A DNA stretch of 9,963 nt, taken from assembly GCA_027080605.1 (NCBI GenBank), contig JALWRO010000354.1, positions 1-9,963 on the forward strand, given 5' to 3'. Below the pieces are notes generated by a model that was not told where the DNA came from, did not search any database, and saw only the letters and a program-made list of their open reading frames with translations. A program made the translations under genes and the position numbers. Of this stretch, positions 1 through 8,040 are shown piece by piece; the first letter of the stretch is position 1, and each line of letters begins with the position of its first letter. This DNA comes from Campylobacterales bacterium. GTDB lineage: Bacteria; Campylobacterota; Campylobacteria; Campylobacterales; QNZT01.

Positions 1-1168
1 TTTCCACCCCGTGCTGCATTGCTAAATCAGCGATTAGCGCAGTGCCGATAAGATTCGTCTTTGCACCTTCCGCCGGATTTTCCTCAACCAGCGGCACGTG
101 TTTATAGGCGGCAGCATGAATGACGATGTCGGGACGATACTTCATGAAAGTTTTTTCAAGCAGCTTCCTGTCCACTACCGACTGCATCAGAGGCACAACA
201 TTGGCAAATGTAATATCCTCCAGAATCTGATACAGATTGTACTCACTGTGATCAAGCAGTATCATCTGCTTTGCGCCGCTTCTGGCACACTGCCTGACAA
301 TCTCACTGCCGATACTCCCTCCCGCTCCGGTGATTAAGACCACTTTGTTTGCAATCAATCTGTCAATCGCTTTGGTATCAAGATCTTTGGGACGACGTGC
401 AAGCAGATCTTCAATGGCAATATCGCGCAGATTCTCTTCCTTATTTGCCAATAGTTTAGAGAGTTTGATATTGGAAACACCGGCTTTTTTCAGCCGTTCA
501 AAAAGCTTGTCGAGTGCATCGGGAGCGTACTCACGGGTGATAATGGCGCTCTTAATTTCATATCGATCAATCAGCGTCTCCAGCTTATCACAAGCATATA
601 CCTTTTTATTTAACAGATAAGAATTAACCAGTGCCTTATTATTATCGACAATCGCCACAGGAAAGTAATCAATGGTACCCTCCATCGCATTGCCGATAAC
701 CTGTATCGCCTTTTGATTGGCACCGATAATGATTGTAGGGTTGAGCTTATTGCCCCGCAAGCCGCGAACGATACGTTTTGAAAAACGCAAAAGGGCTATC
801 ATGAAGAAAGAGAGGAGGAAATCGATCGGCAAAACCGTACGGGGGAACGCACCTGTATAAAAGAATTTGGCATATATACCAAACAGAAGCAATGCTACAC
901 CCAATGCAACAAAAACCCTTTTCAGATCATCCAGAACAAAATAACGCCAGGTGATATAGTAGATTTTGAAAAACCCAAAAAGTACAATCTTCAGAGCGAT
1001 ATATATCCAGACAAGATGGTGCAATCCCACCACGTGTTCGGGAGGCAAATGAAAATTGAAACGAAGTCCGTAAGCCAGATAGAAAGCGACATAGAAGATC
1101 ACTGTATCTGTCAATATAAAAAAGAGTGCACGTTTGAGAGGAGAAGTTTTCAGTAATTTTTTATGCAT
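1..1168 (-). CDS. pglF: PglF/WbpM-type membrane UDP-sugar 4,6-dehydratase (3' end outside window)
   Basis: The first 389 codons are present and the frame stays open to the left edge. I translated it by hand from ATG at 1168..1166. Residues about 12-135 hold four hydrophobic membrane segments. About 143-260 form the nucleotide-binding-like linker ending in IEDLLARRP (252-260). The dehydratase Rossmann domain starts with the NAD loop TGAGGSIG (280-287), followed by the family signature HAAAYKHVPLVEENP (351-365). The catalytic lysine region lies beyond the window. Family members (PglF, WbpM, CapD) convert UDP-GlcNAc to a 4-keto-6-deoxy sugar, the first step toward bacillosamine or related amino sugars, at the inner membrane. 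Its ATG overlaps the stop of the upstream WecA-like gene by 8 bases, and an AAAAGG lies 9 bases upstream of the ATG, so it is the last visible gene of the operon. The family is certain. PglF rather than a WbpM paralogue is inferred from the adjacent pglB. Confidence 0.9.
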   Translation of the reverse strand, partial: MHKKLLKTSPLKRALFFILTDTVIFYVAFYLAYGLRFNFHLPPEHVVGLHHLVWIYIALKIVLFGFFKIYYITWRYFVLDDLKRVFVALGVALLLFGIYAKFFYTGAFPRTVLPIDFLLSFFMIALLRFSKRIVRGLRGNKLNPTIIIGANQKAIQVIGNAMEGTIDYFPVAIVDNNKALVNSYLLNKKVYACDKLETLIDRYEIKSAIITREYAPDALDKLFERLKKAGVSNIKLSKLLANKEENLRDIAIEDLLARRPKDLDTKAIDRLIANKVVLITGAGGSIGSEIVRQCARSGAKQMILLDHSEYNLYQILEDITFANVVPLMQSVVDRKLLEKTFMKYRPDIVIHAAAYKHVPLVEENPAEGAKTNLIGTALIADLAMQHGVE

Positions 1169-2087
1169 TGAAAGGCACCTTTTGCTCTATTCTATATGCA
1201 ATGACGAATAGTAACAACAGCACCAGTGCAAATATCGGTATCAAATGATTACCGTACAATACCACTGCCAAAAAAATAAGCAAATCAACCGCAAGCAAAA
1301 AGAGTGTCACAGAGCGATGGGACAATCCGCCGATGACAGCCCGCTGGAAGAGATGTTTCCGGTGCGCCTCTGTTATCTTCTCACCGTTAAACAGACGCCT
1401 GAGCAACGTATAAGTTGCATCGAACCAAAACGGCGCCGTAAGCAACAGCCATAAAAGCGCTTCATGAAATGTACGTGCATGCCAGACAAATAAAATACCG
1501 ACCACAAAACCGATAAACGTACTTCCTACATCTCCCATGAAAATAGAAGCCTTTTGCCAGTTAAACGGTAAAAAACCGGCAACTGCCGCTGCCAGCAGCG
1601 CAGCGACAACATCTCCTGTCACTATATATCCGCCAAGTCCGATAAAGATTGCCTCTGTGCTGACATAGCCGTCAATCCCGTCCAAAAAATTAAAGAGATT
1701 GGTAAACCAGACAATCAGCAACAGTGCAAAAATGGCAACCTGCCAGGAGACCTCTAAAAAAAAGAGCGCAAGCGCGGCAGAACATACTTGGACCAAAAAC
1801 CTTTTGGCTGATGAAATATCGGCAATATCATCCAGCATTCCGATAACGGCAACCGGAAGCGCACTCAACAGTGCGAAACAGAGAGGCTTTTCAACACTAT
1901 GCAGAAAACAGAGTATCAGCAATCCACCATAAAACGCAATGACAATAGCCAACCCCCCACCCCTCGGTACAGGTGTCTGGTGGGAACTTCTATGGTTTGG
2001 GATATCCAAAATCGCTTTTTTGATCGCTGCTTTTCTGATGAGAAAAGTGAGAAAAACAGTGACGATCGCTACCGAAATATAGATCAT
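1161..2087 (-). CDS. Polytopic undecaprenyl-phosphate sugar-1-phosphate transferase (WecA/WbpL/MraY family)
   Basis: This 308-residue, strongly hydrophobic protein has about ten membrane segments. It would transfer a sugar-1-phosphate from a UDP-sugar to undecaprenyl phosphate, creating the lipid-linked first sugar of a glycan. Diagnostic cytoplasmic-loop motifs appear in the family order: LDIPNHRSSH (27-36) with PRGGG (41-45), the Mg-binding pair D86-D87 in GMLDDIAD, NFLDGIDG (133-140), FMGDVGS (183-189), and the basic HRKHLFQR (242-249). The loop composition is closest to WbpL-type enzymes that use N-acetylated 6-deoxy sugars, which would suit the dehydratase encoded next; the exact substrate cannot be read. 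The start ATG shares an ATGA with the pglB stop, with little Shine-Dalgarno sequence, so translation is probably coupled. It may replace the monotopic PglC of Campylobacter, or PglC may be encoded elsewhere. Confidence 0.92.
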   Translation of the reverse strand: MIYISVAIVTVFLTFLIRKAAIKKAILDIPNHRSSHQTPVPRGGGLAIVIAFYGGLLILCFLHSVEKPLCFALLSALPVAVIGMLDDIADISSAKRFLVQVCSAALALFFLEVSWQVAIFALLLIVWFTNLFNFLDGIDGYVSTEAIFIGLGGYIVTGDVVAALLAAAVAGFLPFNWQKASIFMGDVGSTFIGFVVGILFVWHARTFHEALLWLLLTAPFWFDATYTLLRRLFNGEKITEAHRKHLFQRAVIGGLSHRSVTLFLLAVDLLIFLAVVLYGNHLIPIFALVLLLLFVIAYRIEQKVPFNA

Positions 2088-4195
2088 TTTTTCAGTTTAT
2101 ACACCTTTGCATAAGGAGAATCTATCACAGGCTCAAAAAGATCTTTGTCATAGTCACCGAGTACAAAAAGCTGAATATACAAAGAGTTGTACATCTTTTC
2201 ATCCAGCACGAGGAAGGTATTGTAACTGCGCATAAAAATGATAGAAAGCGGTGCATCTGGATCGATGTTTTGCACATTTTTAACCATCTTTCCGTTTTGA
2301 TCATATCCGACAACGACAAAACGCTTCAAACGTGTTTTTTGATTTCCGAGAGAGAGCGTACTTGTCTGTTTATCCAGAACAATACTGTTACCAAGATTGA
2401 GTTTTGTGCCGAGATCATGAAAACGACCGGCTGCATAAAAGAACGGCTGCGGCTTTTTCGCTCCTGTGACGAGATCCAGGTTTGAAAAGAGTCCCACTGT
2501 CGGGAAAATATTTAACAGACGCTGCGGCAAATAGAGATAGATATCTCGCGTTTTAAGGGGAAGTTTATAGTCCGGATTTTCAAGCGCATCTAAAAGATCA
2601 TTGGGATTTTTCTCTTTAAAGAGGGTATCTGAAACCTTCTTGTAGCCAGATTTCACATATGTCTCAACAGCGAGTCTCGCCAGATTTGCAGCCTGCACCT
2701 GAGAATCTGTAGTCAGCATTTTAGATATAATGTAATTGTCATGTCCATGCTTTCCGCCGTCAATCAGCGTATTGGTATCCGAATAGTACCAGATTGGATA
2801 ACCGTAATCCCACCATGTCAGCGTATAGTCTTTGTCGCTTGCAATTTTATCCAGTTTTTCCAGAACTTTCACTTCCTGATCGTTAAAAACCGTCGGTACT
2901 TTATACTGGATAATATGTACGATATTTGGATAGATCATCAATGCGGTCAGGAGTGAAATCATACCGTAACGGAATATCTTTTTATCACTGAAATTTGCCA
3001 GGACGTAAAAGAGATATACCGCACTGAGCGCCGCAACCGGCACGGCAAAAACAGTAAACCTGAGTCCACCCCAAAGGGAAAAAACACCGATACCGATGAG
3101 TGGCAATGCCAAAATAAAAGGTCTGTATCGCACTACCAGTAACAGATAGCCGATCAGGCTGACAATGACGCCGATGGTCGATCCTGAGATACGATTTGCC
3201 ATCACAGAGAAAGGGATTTTCCCCGCTTCTCTGACAGTCTGGTTGACTTGAAAAAAGTGCAATCCGACCGCATCTTCCCCACGGCTGAGATAATAGGTTA
3301 CTTTCCCAAGTACCAGTGAAAAGACATTGCCGAAATACAAAAAAGCGATTATTGAAATCAATGTAACGATATAAAGCACCCTCTTTTCAAGTGTAAGCTT
3401 CTGCAAAAACCCGTACGCTACCAACAGCAAAGCGATATTGGCAATATAGGAGAATGGCGAAGGCAAAAACCAGTAAAACGGTAAAGTGGACAAAGAGACG
3501 AGAATAATCGCTTTATAGGTAAGCTCTTCATTTCGATGGTACACCACTAGATAGATAAAATAGAGAAGACTCATCGCAAAGACAACAGCACGTCCCTGAT
3601 CGTATAAAAAGGGATATATCACAATCATAATTGCCGCATAGAGCGCACTTTTGAGCGTGAAATTTTTAACCGATGCAATAAAAAAGTAGAGCACGAACAT
3701 CGGCGCCATTGCCGCGAACATATCGCTGTCGTAATACCCCGTCATCGTTCGGTTATAATAACTCCAGGCGATACTTCCAAGCAGTGCCGCAAAAAATCCC
3801 CACAGCGTCGCACCGAACAGTCTGGCAATCAAAATCATCGGGATCACGACCAGGGATGAAATGATCGAAGGCATATAGAGTGTCACCGTTTCCAGTGAAA
3901 AAGGTGTAATCTTCGTCAGCAATACCGTGAAAAACGTTACGCCGTAGTCAAGCCAGGAGGGAACACGCGGATTTGGTTCATGAAGTCCCATAAGCGCCTG
4001 CTGTGCACCGGAAGCAAAAAAATAGCCGTCATTGGTATTGATCATCAGTTGGCCGTTATGATGAAACGGAGCAAAGTCAGCAAACTGATAAACCCAGATC
4101 AATCGAATAGCAAAACTAAAAAGATATGCAAAAACGATTAAACCGATGAGTTGCCTGGTAGAGATATCCTCTTTGGGTAAATCTAAATATTTCAT
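2084..4195 (-). CDS. pglB: Bacterial oligosaccharyltransferase PglB (STT3 family)
   Basis: This 703-residue membrane enzyme transfers a lipid-linked oligosaccharide en bloc to asparagine in D/E-X-N-X-S/T sequons on the periplasmic side. About thirteen membrane segments fill residues 14-430, followed by a periplasmic domain. Catalytic features visible by eye comparison with Campylobacter lari PglB are D56 in NTNDGY, the pair D156/D158 in GYYDSDM, the TIXE-type motif T320-V-R-E323, R335 (matching the arginine that reads the acidic -2 residue), R379 in GGLRF, and WWDYG (461-465). The C-terminus closely resembles Campylobacter PglB (YIQLFVLGDYDKDLFEPVI). The usual MxxI motif reads L560-L-N-I563. 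The length is close to the ~713 residues of C. jejuni PglB. An AGGAG lies 9 bases before the ATG, inside the end of the upstream gene. The identification is very firm. Confidence 0.97.
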   Translation of the reverse strand: MKYLDLPKEDISTRQLIGLIVFAYLFSFAIRLIWVYQFADFAPFHHNGQLMINTNDGYFFASGAQQALMGLHEPNPRVPSWLDYGVTFFTVLLTKITPFSLETVTLYMPSIISSLVVIPMILIARLFGATLWGFFAALLGSIAWSYYNRTMTGYYDSDMFAAMAPMFVLYFFIASVKNFTLKSALYAAIMIVIYPFLYDQGRAVVFAMSLLYFIYLVVYHRNEELTYKAIILVSLSTLPFYWFLPSPFSYIANIALLLVAYGFLQKLTLEKRVLYIVTLISIIAFLYFGNVFSLVLGKVTYYLSRGEDAVGLHFFQVNQTVREAGKIPFSVMANRISGSTIGVIVSLIGYLLLVVRYRPFILALPLIGIGVFSLWGGLRFTVFAVPVAALSAVYLFYVLANFSDKKIFRYGMISLLTALMIYPNIVHIIQYKVPTVFNDQEVKVLEKLDKIASDKDYTLTWWDYGYPIWYYSDTNTLIDGGKHGHDNYIISKMLTTDSQVQAANLARLAVETYVKSGYKKVSDTLFKEKNPNDLLDALENPDYKLPLKTRDIYLYLPQRLLNIFPTVGLFSNLDLVTGAKKPQPFFYAAGRFHDLGTKLNLGNSIVLDKQTSTLSLGNQKTRLKRFVVVGYDQNGKMVKNVQNIDPDAPLSIIFMRSYNTFLVLDEKMYNSLYIQLFVLGDYDKDLFEPVIDSPYAKVYKLKK

Positions 4196-4200
4196 CTCTT

Positions 4201-5010
4201 TTATCTCCTCATCTTTTTATATAAAATACGTTTTAACCATCCCGGACTCAAAAAGAGCATAAAGTGCGCCACAGCATAAAAATAGCCTTTGAGCCCGAAC
4301 CCAAAATGATTCGAAGCATCAAGTTTTAAGAACATGACTTCTTTGGCTCTTTGAATATTTTTACGTCTGGCAAAAAAATCATTACTTGTACGAACCTTTA
4401 CCAAAACTTCCGGCAAACAGTGCAACATTACATCTTTTTTAAAAGCTCGGATCCATAAATCAAAATCTTCATTGAGCATGGACGTATTGTAAGAAGATAT
4501 TGTATCAAAAAAGGTATTTCTAAAACATATTGTCACATGTGCAAGTGGATTTCTTTTTATAAGATTTCGTTTAAGTTCTTCATGAAACTCGCCGTACCGT
4601 ATGATCTGCCTTTCACCGGTATTGACATTAAACTCCTCGATCCAGCCACCCACTGCCTGAACTGTAAGATATTTTTCTAAAAAATCTACTTGTTTTTCTA
4701 TGCGGCAAGGTACAGAGATGTCGTCTGCATCCATTCTAACAATATATGTGTATTTGGGTAAAACCACTTGTAAAAGCTCATTAAGGCTGTATGCAAGTCC
4801 TCTGTTTTCATCTCGTCTACCAAGGTATTTTATCTTGCCTTCATAAAACTCTTGTTCCAAAAAGGATTCTATTTCATAAGACACTTTACCATCAAGCTGA
4901 ATAAAGATATCTGCTTTTTTTGTTTGGTTATATAGACTTATAAGTGCCTCTTTTAATTCGGAAAGAGAGTCATTTTTGTAGATAGACATAATAGCAGCTA
5001 TGTTATTCAT
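4201..5010 (-). CDS. GT2-family glycosyltransferase (AmsE-like)
   Basis: This 269-residue soluble or membrane-associated GT-A glycosyltransferase would add one sugar to the growing lipid-linked glycan. The N-terminal strand IAAIMSIYKND (4-14) is followed by DENRGLAYSLN (67-77). The metal-binding motif is MDADD (93-97) and the acceptor-side acidic motif NEDFDLWIRA (180-189) carries the likely catalytic base D182. The arrangement resembles amylovoran AmsE-type enzymes; the donor sugar cannot be inferred. There is no C-terminal membrane domain, only a hydrophobic, basic tail (about 243-269) that could contact the membrane. The ATG overlaps the stop of the upstream KpsS-like gene by four bases (ATGA). 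Its G+C is intermediate (26/60 in row 4261-4320), between the pglB side and the AT-rich cassette. It sits where Campylobacter loci carry chain-extending transferases, but I see no specific match to PglI. Confidence 0.88.
   Translation of the reverse strand: MNNIAAIMSIYKNDSLSELKEALISLYNQTKKADIFIQLDGKVSYEIESFLEQEFYEGKIKYLGRRDENRGLAYSLNELLQVVLPKYTYIVRMDADDISVPCRIEKQVDFLEKYLTVQAVGGWIEEFNVNTGERQIIRYGEFHEELKRNLIKRNPLAHVTICFRNTFFDTISSYNTSMLNEDFDLWIRAFKKDVMLHCLPEVLVKVRTSNDFFARRKNIQRAKEVMFLKLDASNHFGFGLKGYFYAVAHFMLFLSPGWLKRILYKKMRR
4205..4209 (-). promoter_or_regulatory. Ribosome binding site of pglB
   Basis: AGGAG on the minus strand lies 9 bases before the pglB ATG at 4195. It sits inside the last codons of the upstream glycosyltransferase, whose stop is 5 bases before the pglB start. 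It supports the ATG start and shows that pglB has its own good translation signal, unlike the weakly signalled ATGA junctions elsewhere in the operon. Confidence 0.7.
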
Positions 5011-6194
5011 ACTTTATTTAACACCTTTTGTACTACTTGCCATGACAGTTTCTCTTTCCTGTCAAAGTAATCTATATCAACTAAATAATGGCATATATAT
5101 GATTTTATTCTTTGAATATCAAAATTTTTATAAAATGCACGACCAAGTATTGTCACCTTTTTTTCTAATATCAGTGCTTCCAAGCCAATAGTTGAATTTA
5201 TAACAACCACTTCTTCAGCATTTTCTATCAAATGATTACCCGGCAAATCAGTAATCATAAAAGAATCATTACGCGACAATGTAAAAACTTTCTCAATAAA
5301 ATCTAAATCAGCTTCAGCAGGATGGAGTTTGACAACCAGAGGTACTCCTTTTTTCTGTGCCATTTTTAAAGCAATTTTAAGTGCTTCCAGATTGGAGATA
5401 TCACTATTTAATTTTATTTGTGAATCATCACTCACTTGCATCGCTAAAAATATATATCTTTCAGGTAAAGCATTTTCATATTTGACTTTTTTTGATTTTT
5501 GTTTTAAAAAAATTTTTTTTGTTAAAATACTAAAAGCAGATCTCCTATCCTCTCGCAAAGCATTAAAAAATATAAAACCTATTAGATCAATAAAAAAAGA
5601 GTATGGTACTTTTGTACTATTTTTAGATTGTTTTGGCATAGTATAATTTCTATACCACTCCTCTCTCCACTTATCAAAACATGCATCATTTGGATTCACA
5701 TTGTCTAATATTTCAGGGTGTTTCGACAAATATGACTTTGCATTTACACCTTCTTTGTCAACAAAAACTTTAGATCCAAGATTTGATATTTCAAAGTAGT
5801 ATCTTTTTATGTCATGATCTATTGCAAAATCGCTAATAGCTCTGGCAATCGTAGTAGTCCCGTTCCATATAAAAACAGCATCTATGTTTAACCCTGAAGA
5901 GTTTAATTGTTGTAAAACATTATTATAAATTGTACATGCCTCATCAAAAGAGTGATATGCATTTAAGACACTTAAAGAGTCATCTAAATGGCATTTTGTC
6001 CAATCTTTAACCTCAATATTTTTCAGCAATAAAACTTTCACGGCAAAATTTTTCGACAATAAATATATAGATAATCTTCCAGTTACTATTAAAACTTCAT
6101 AACCCAACTCTTTTAAAGGGTTTATAAATCTCTTAAAAAAATGGTATCTTTCCATCACATCTACATATATAAGCAAAGTATCTTTTGTTTTCAT
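5007..6194 (-). CDS. Capsule polysaccharide synthesis (KpsS/KpsC-like) protein, putative glycosyltransferase
   Basis: This 395-residue protein resembles the Capsule_synth family, in which KpsS and KpsC are Kdo transferases that build the lipid linker of group 2 capsules. Supporting motifs, in the family order, are IWNGTT (109-114), a degenerate FEISNLGSKVFVDKEGVN block (134-151) where capsule proteins have E-x-G-x-x-P...D-x-x-G-V-N, LAMQVSDDSQ (250-259), the HP motif VVKLHPAEAD (287-296), and the nucleotide-site-like NSTIGLEAL (333-341) followed by LGRAFY (350-355). The last two blocks are the strongest evidence. The first block is weaker, lacking the usual GLP. There are no convincing membrane segments, so it is probably cytoplasmic. 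The start is supported by AAGG 7 bases before the ATG. The gene is AT-rich (10/60 G+C in row 5461-5520) and carries an A8T7 tract. The sugar and linkage are unknown; Kdo or a Kdo-like acid is only a suggestion. Confidence 0.75.
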   Translation of the reverse strand: MKTKDTLLIYVDVMERYHFFKRFINPLKELGYEVLIVTGRLSIYLLSKNFAVKVLLLKNIEVKDWTKCHLDDSLSVLNAYHSFDEACTIYNNVLQQLNSSGLNIDAVFIWNGTTTIARAISDFAIDHDIKRYYFEISNLGSKVFVDKEGVNAKSYLSKHPEILDNVNPNDACFDKWREEWYRNYTMPKQSKNSTKVPYSFFIDLIGFIFFNALREDRRSAFSILTKKIFLKQKSKKVKYENALPERYIFLAMQVSDDSQIKLNSDISNLEALKIALKMAQKKGVPLVVKLHPAEADLDFIEKVFTLSRNDSFMITDLPGNHLIENAEEVVVINSTIGLEALILEKKVTILGRAFYKNFDIQRIKSYICHYLVDIDYFDRKEKLSWQVVQKVLNKV

Positions 6195-6203
6195 GAATTC
6201 GCC

Positions 6204-6935
6204 TTATCTTTTTATACCAAGTGTATTAAAAAGAAAACGACCGGTAATGTTTAAAACAAACCTCTTTAATGCAAACAGAAGTCCAATATTTCTTCTGTTG
6301 GAATCAAATAGTTCCCTTTGATACTTTATCAAATCCGATCCTGCGCCACCCTCACGAAAATTTGATATAACAACATCAATAAACAGTGTCGATACTTCTT
6401 GCTTCAATACTCTTATAATCATATCTCTGTCAGCTGCCAGGCGATATTTGGTATTAAAAGGTTTTGCCCGGATAAGATCTGTTTTTATAAAAGATGCTTG
6501 ATGATGAATATTTTTACCATATTCATCAAAATTACTTTTCCTTACTACACTAGTACCCGTATTTTCATCTATGATTTTAATTTTACCTGCAATAAAATCT
6601 GCTTGACTCATTTGCATATACTTCGCTACAACTTCCAATACATTCTCTTCATACCAATCATCTGCATTGATAAAGGCCACATATTTACCAGTTGCAACTT
6701 TTAATCCCTTGTTCATAGCATCATAAATTCCTTCATCCTTCTCACTCACCCAATAGGCTAGATGCTTTTCGTACTTTTTGATGATATCCACTGTACCATC
6801 AGTCGATCCACCGTCAATGATAATATATTCGATGTTGTCATAAGTTTGGTTAATGACACTTTGGATAGTCTGCTCTAAAAACTTTTCACCGTTATAGACA
6901 ACTGTTATGATTGAGATGAGCGGGTTATAAATCAT
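6204..6935 (-). CDS. GT2-family glycosyltransferase (WcaA/WcaE-like)
   Basis: This 243-residue GT-A enzyme is likely to add one sugar to the lipid-linked glycan in the cytoplasm. Standard GT2 landmarks are ISIITVVYNGEKFLEQTI (7-24), IIDGGSTDGT (39-48), SEKDEGIYDAMNKGLKVATG (64-83), the metal motif FINADDWY (88-95), and the acidic AADRDM segment (167-172), where D169 or D171 may be the catalytic base. The block from SEKDEG through INADDW is typical of WcaE-like transferases in exopolysaccharide loci. Its length is normal. The ATG at 6935 lies 11 bases inside the end of the upstream GT4 gene and has no strong Shine-Dalgarno sequence, so translation probably relies on coupling. Row 6781-6840 counts 23/60 G+C, higher than the genes on either side, which fits a cassette assembled from different sources. 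Donor and acceptor are unknown. Confidence 0.9.
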   Translation of the reverse strand: MIYNPLISIITVVYNGEKFLEQTIQSVINQTYDNIEYIIIDGGSTDGTVDIIKKYEKHLAYWVSEKDEGIYDAMNKGLKVATGKYVAFINADDWYEENVLEVVAKYMQMSQADFIAGKIKIIDENTGTSVVRKSNFDEYGKNIHHQASFIKTDLIRAKPFNTKYRLAADRDMIIRVLKQEVSTLFIDVVISNFREGGAGSDLIKYQRELFDSNRRNIGLLFALKRFVLNITGRFLFNTLGIKR

Positions 6936-8040
6936 TTATAATACTTTTATAAACTTTTTTGGTTTCTATTGCAGTCTTTTTCCATGAAAATTTACTCAAT
7001 TGTTCTTTTCCTTTTAAAATCAATAGTTTTCTAAGTGCATCATCATATATAATTTTCTGCATAGCTTGTAACATAGAATCCTTATCATATGGATCAAAAT
7101 ACAAAACGGCATTATCTCCTATTTCAGTAAATGAACTTGTATTACTACATAAAACAGGACACTCACAAGCAAAAGCTTCCAATACAGGAAGTCCAAAACC
7201 TTCATATAAGGATGGAAAAACAAAAGCTACTGCATTATGATATAAAGAAGACAAGATTTTGTCATTGGTGTTATATTGATAAACTTGGTTAGCTATATTT
7301 AATGCTTTTATTTTTTTGAGCTCCAGTTCTGTAAAATGACCACCTCCTACACATATCAGACTTAATTCTTTATCTTTCATTAACAAAATGCTTGTTGCCT
7401 CTAAAAAGTTTATAAAGTTTTTGTATCCAACTCTACTACCAACAAATAAAACATATCGTTTAGGCAATTGTTTAATAAAATCATTATCTATAATATTATC
7501 AAATGATAAGGAATTTCCATGATAAACAATGTCAATTTTTGTGGGATTCACCCCCCAAAGATCAATAATATCTTTTTTAGTACTCTCAGATATTGCTATT
7601 ATTTTTGCTGCTTTTTCTGCTAAAAATCTTTTGTTGGCAGATGTCTTATCATAGGGAGAAAACATATTGGGAAACTTCTCATGAATCATATCATGTACTG
7701 TTAGCACAAAAGGTATACCACTATGATATTTCAAAAAATATGGATCATAATATGTAGGATGGAAAAGATCAAAATTTTTTTGCTTTAATTTTTTAGCTGA
7801 TACAACTTGATTAAAAAAATTAAAAATCTTTTGTTTCCCTCTAAATTCAACAAATGGCAAAAAGTTAAAATATTCCACAAGCTCTTTATTTGAAAGATAA
7901 TAATTATTCGAAAAAAGTATAGATATAGAAGTTTCTATATCACTCATATTGTTAAAATTAGTTATTATCTCATAAAAATACCTGCTAATACCTCCATATT
8001 TTTGCATTGTATATATTTGATGATCGTATAATATTCTCAT
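6925..8040 (-). CDS. GT4-family glycosyltransferase (WbaZ/mannosyltransferase-like)
   Basis: This intact 371-residue retaining glycosyltransferase has a two-domain GT-B fold. The N-terminal domain starts at MRILYDHQIY and contains GGISRYFYE (16-24) and TVHDMIHEKFP (114-124), a pattern seen in O-antigen mannosyltransferases of the WbaZ/MtfB group. The C-terminal nucleotide-sugar domain starts at VLFVGSRVGYKNF (197-209), where R203 and K207 would bind the diphosphate. It ends with the complete E-x7-E signature EGFGLPVLE (E280, E288), then FTEIGDNAVLYFDP (304-317). Mannose or a related GDP-sugar donor is a family-based guess. The start is well supported: AGGA lies 6 bases before the ATG, and the ATG overlaps the upstream methyltransferase stop as ATGA. 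The gene is AT-rich (12/60 G+C in row 7861-7920). Confidence 0.93.
   Translation of the reverse strand: MRILYDHQIYTMQKYGGISRYFYEIITNFNNMSDIETSISILFSNNYYLSNKELVEYFNFLPFVEFRGKQKIFNFFNQVVSAKKLKQKNFDLFHPTYYDPYFLKYHSGIPFVLTVHDMIHEKFPNMFSPYDKTSANKRFLAEKAAKIIAISESTKKDIIDLWGVNPTKIDIVYHGNSLSFDNIIDNDFIKQLPKRYVLFVGSRVGYKNFINFLEATSILLMKDKELSLICVGGGHFTELELKKIKALNIANQVYQYNTNDKILSSLYHNAVAFVFPSLYEGFGLPVLEAFACECPVLCSNTSSFTEIGDNAVLYFDPYDKDSMLQAMQKIIYDDALRKLLILKGKEQLSKFSWKKTAIETKKVYKSIINDL

Noticed and set aside
98..620. Two plus-strand open frames of 79 and 96 codons
   Set aside because: They lie opposite the PglF/WbpM coding sequence, which has clear conserved motifs on the minus strand, and their translations resemble no protein I know.
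2125..2319. Minus-strand open frame of 64 codons inside pglB
   Set aside because: It is an out-of-frame reading of the strongly conserved PglB C-terminal domain, with no separate evidence of translation.
5329..5646. Plus-strand open frame of 105 codons rich in Phe, Ile and Lys
   Set aside because: It is antisense to the KpsS-like gene, and its composition is what the complement of an AT-rich gene gives.
6399..6704. Plus-strand open frame of 101 codons with several cysteines
   Set aside because: It lies entirely opposite the GT2 gene at 6204..6935, whose GT-A motifs are unambiguous.
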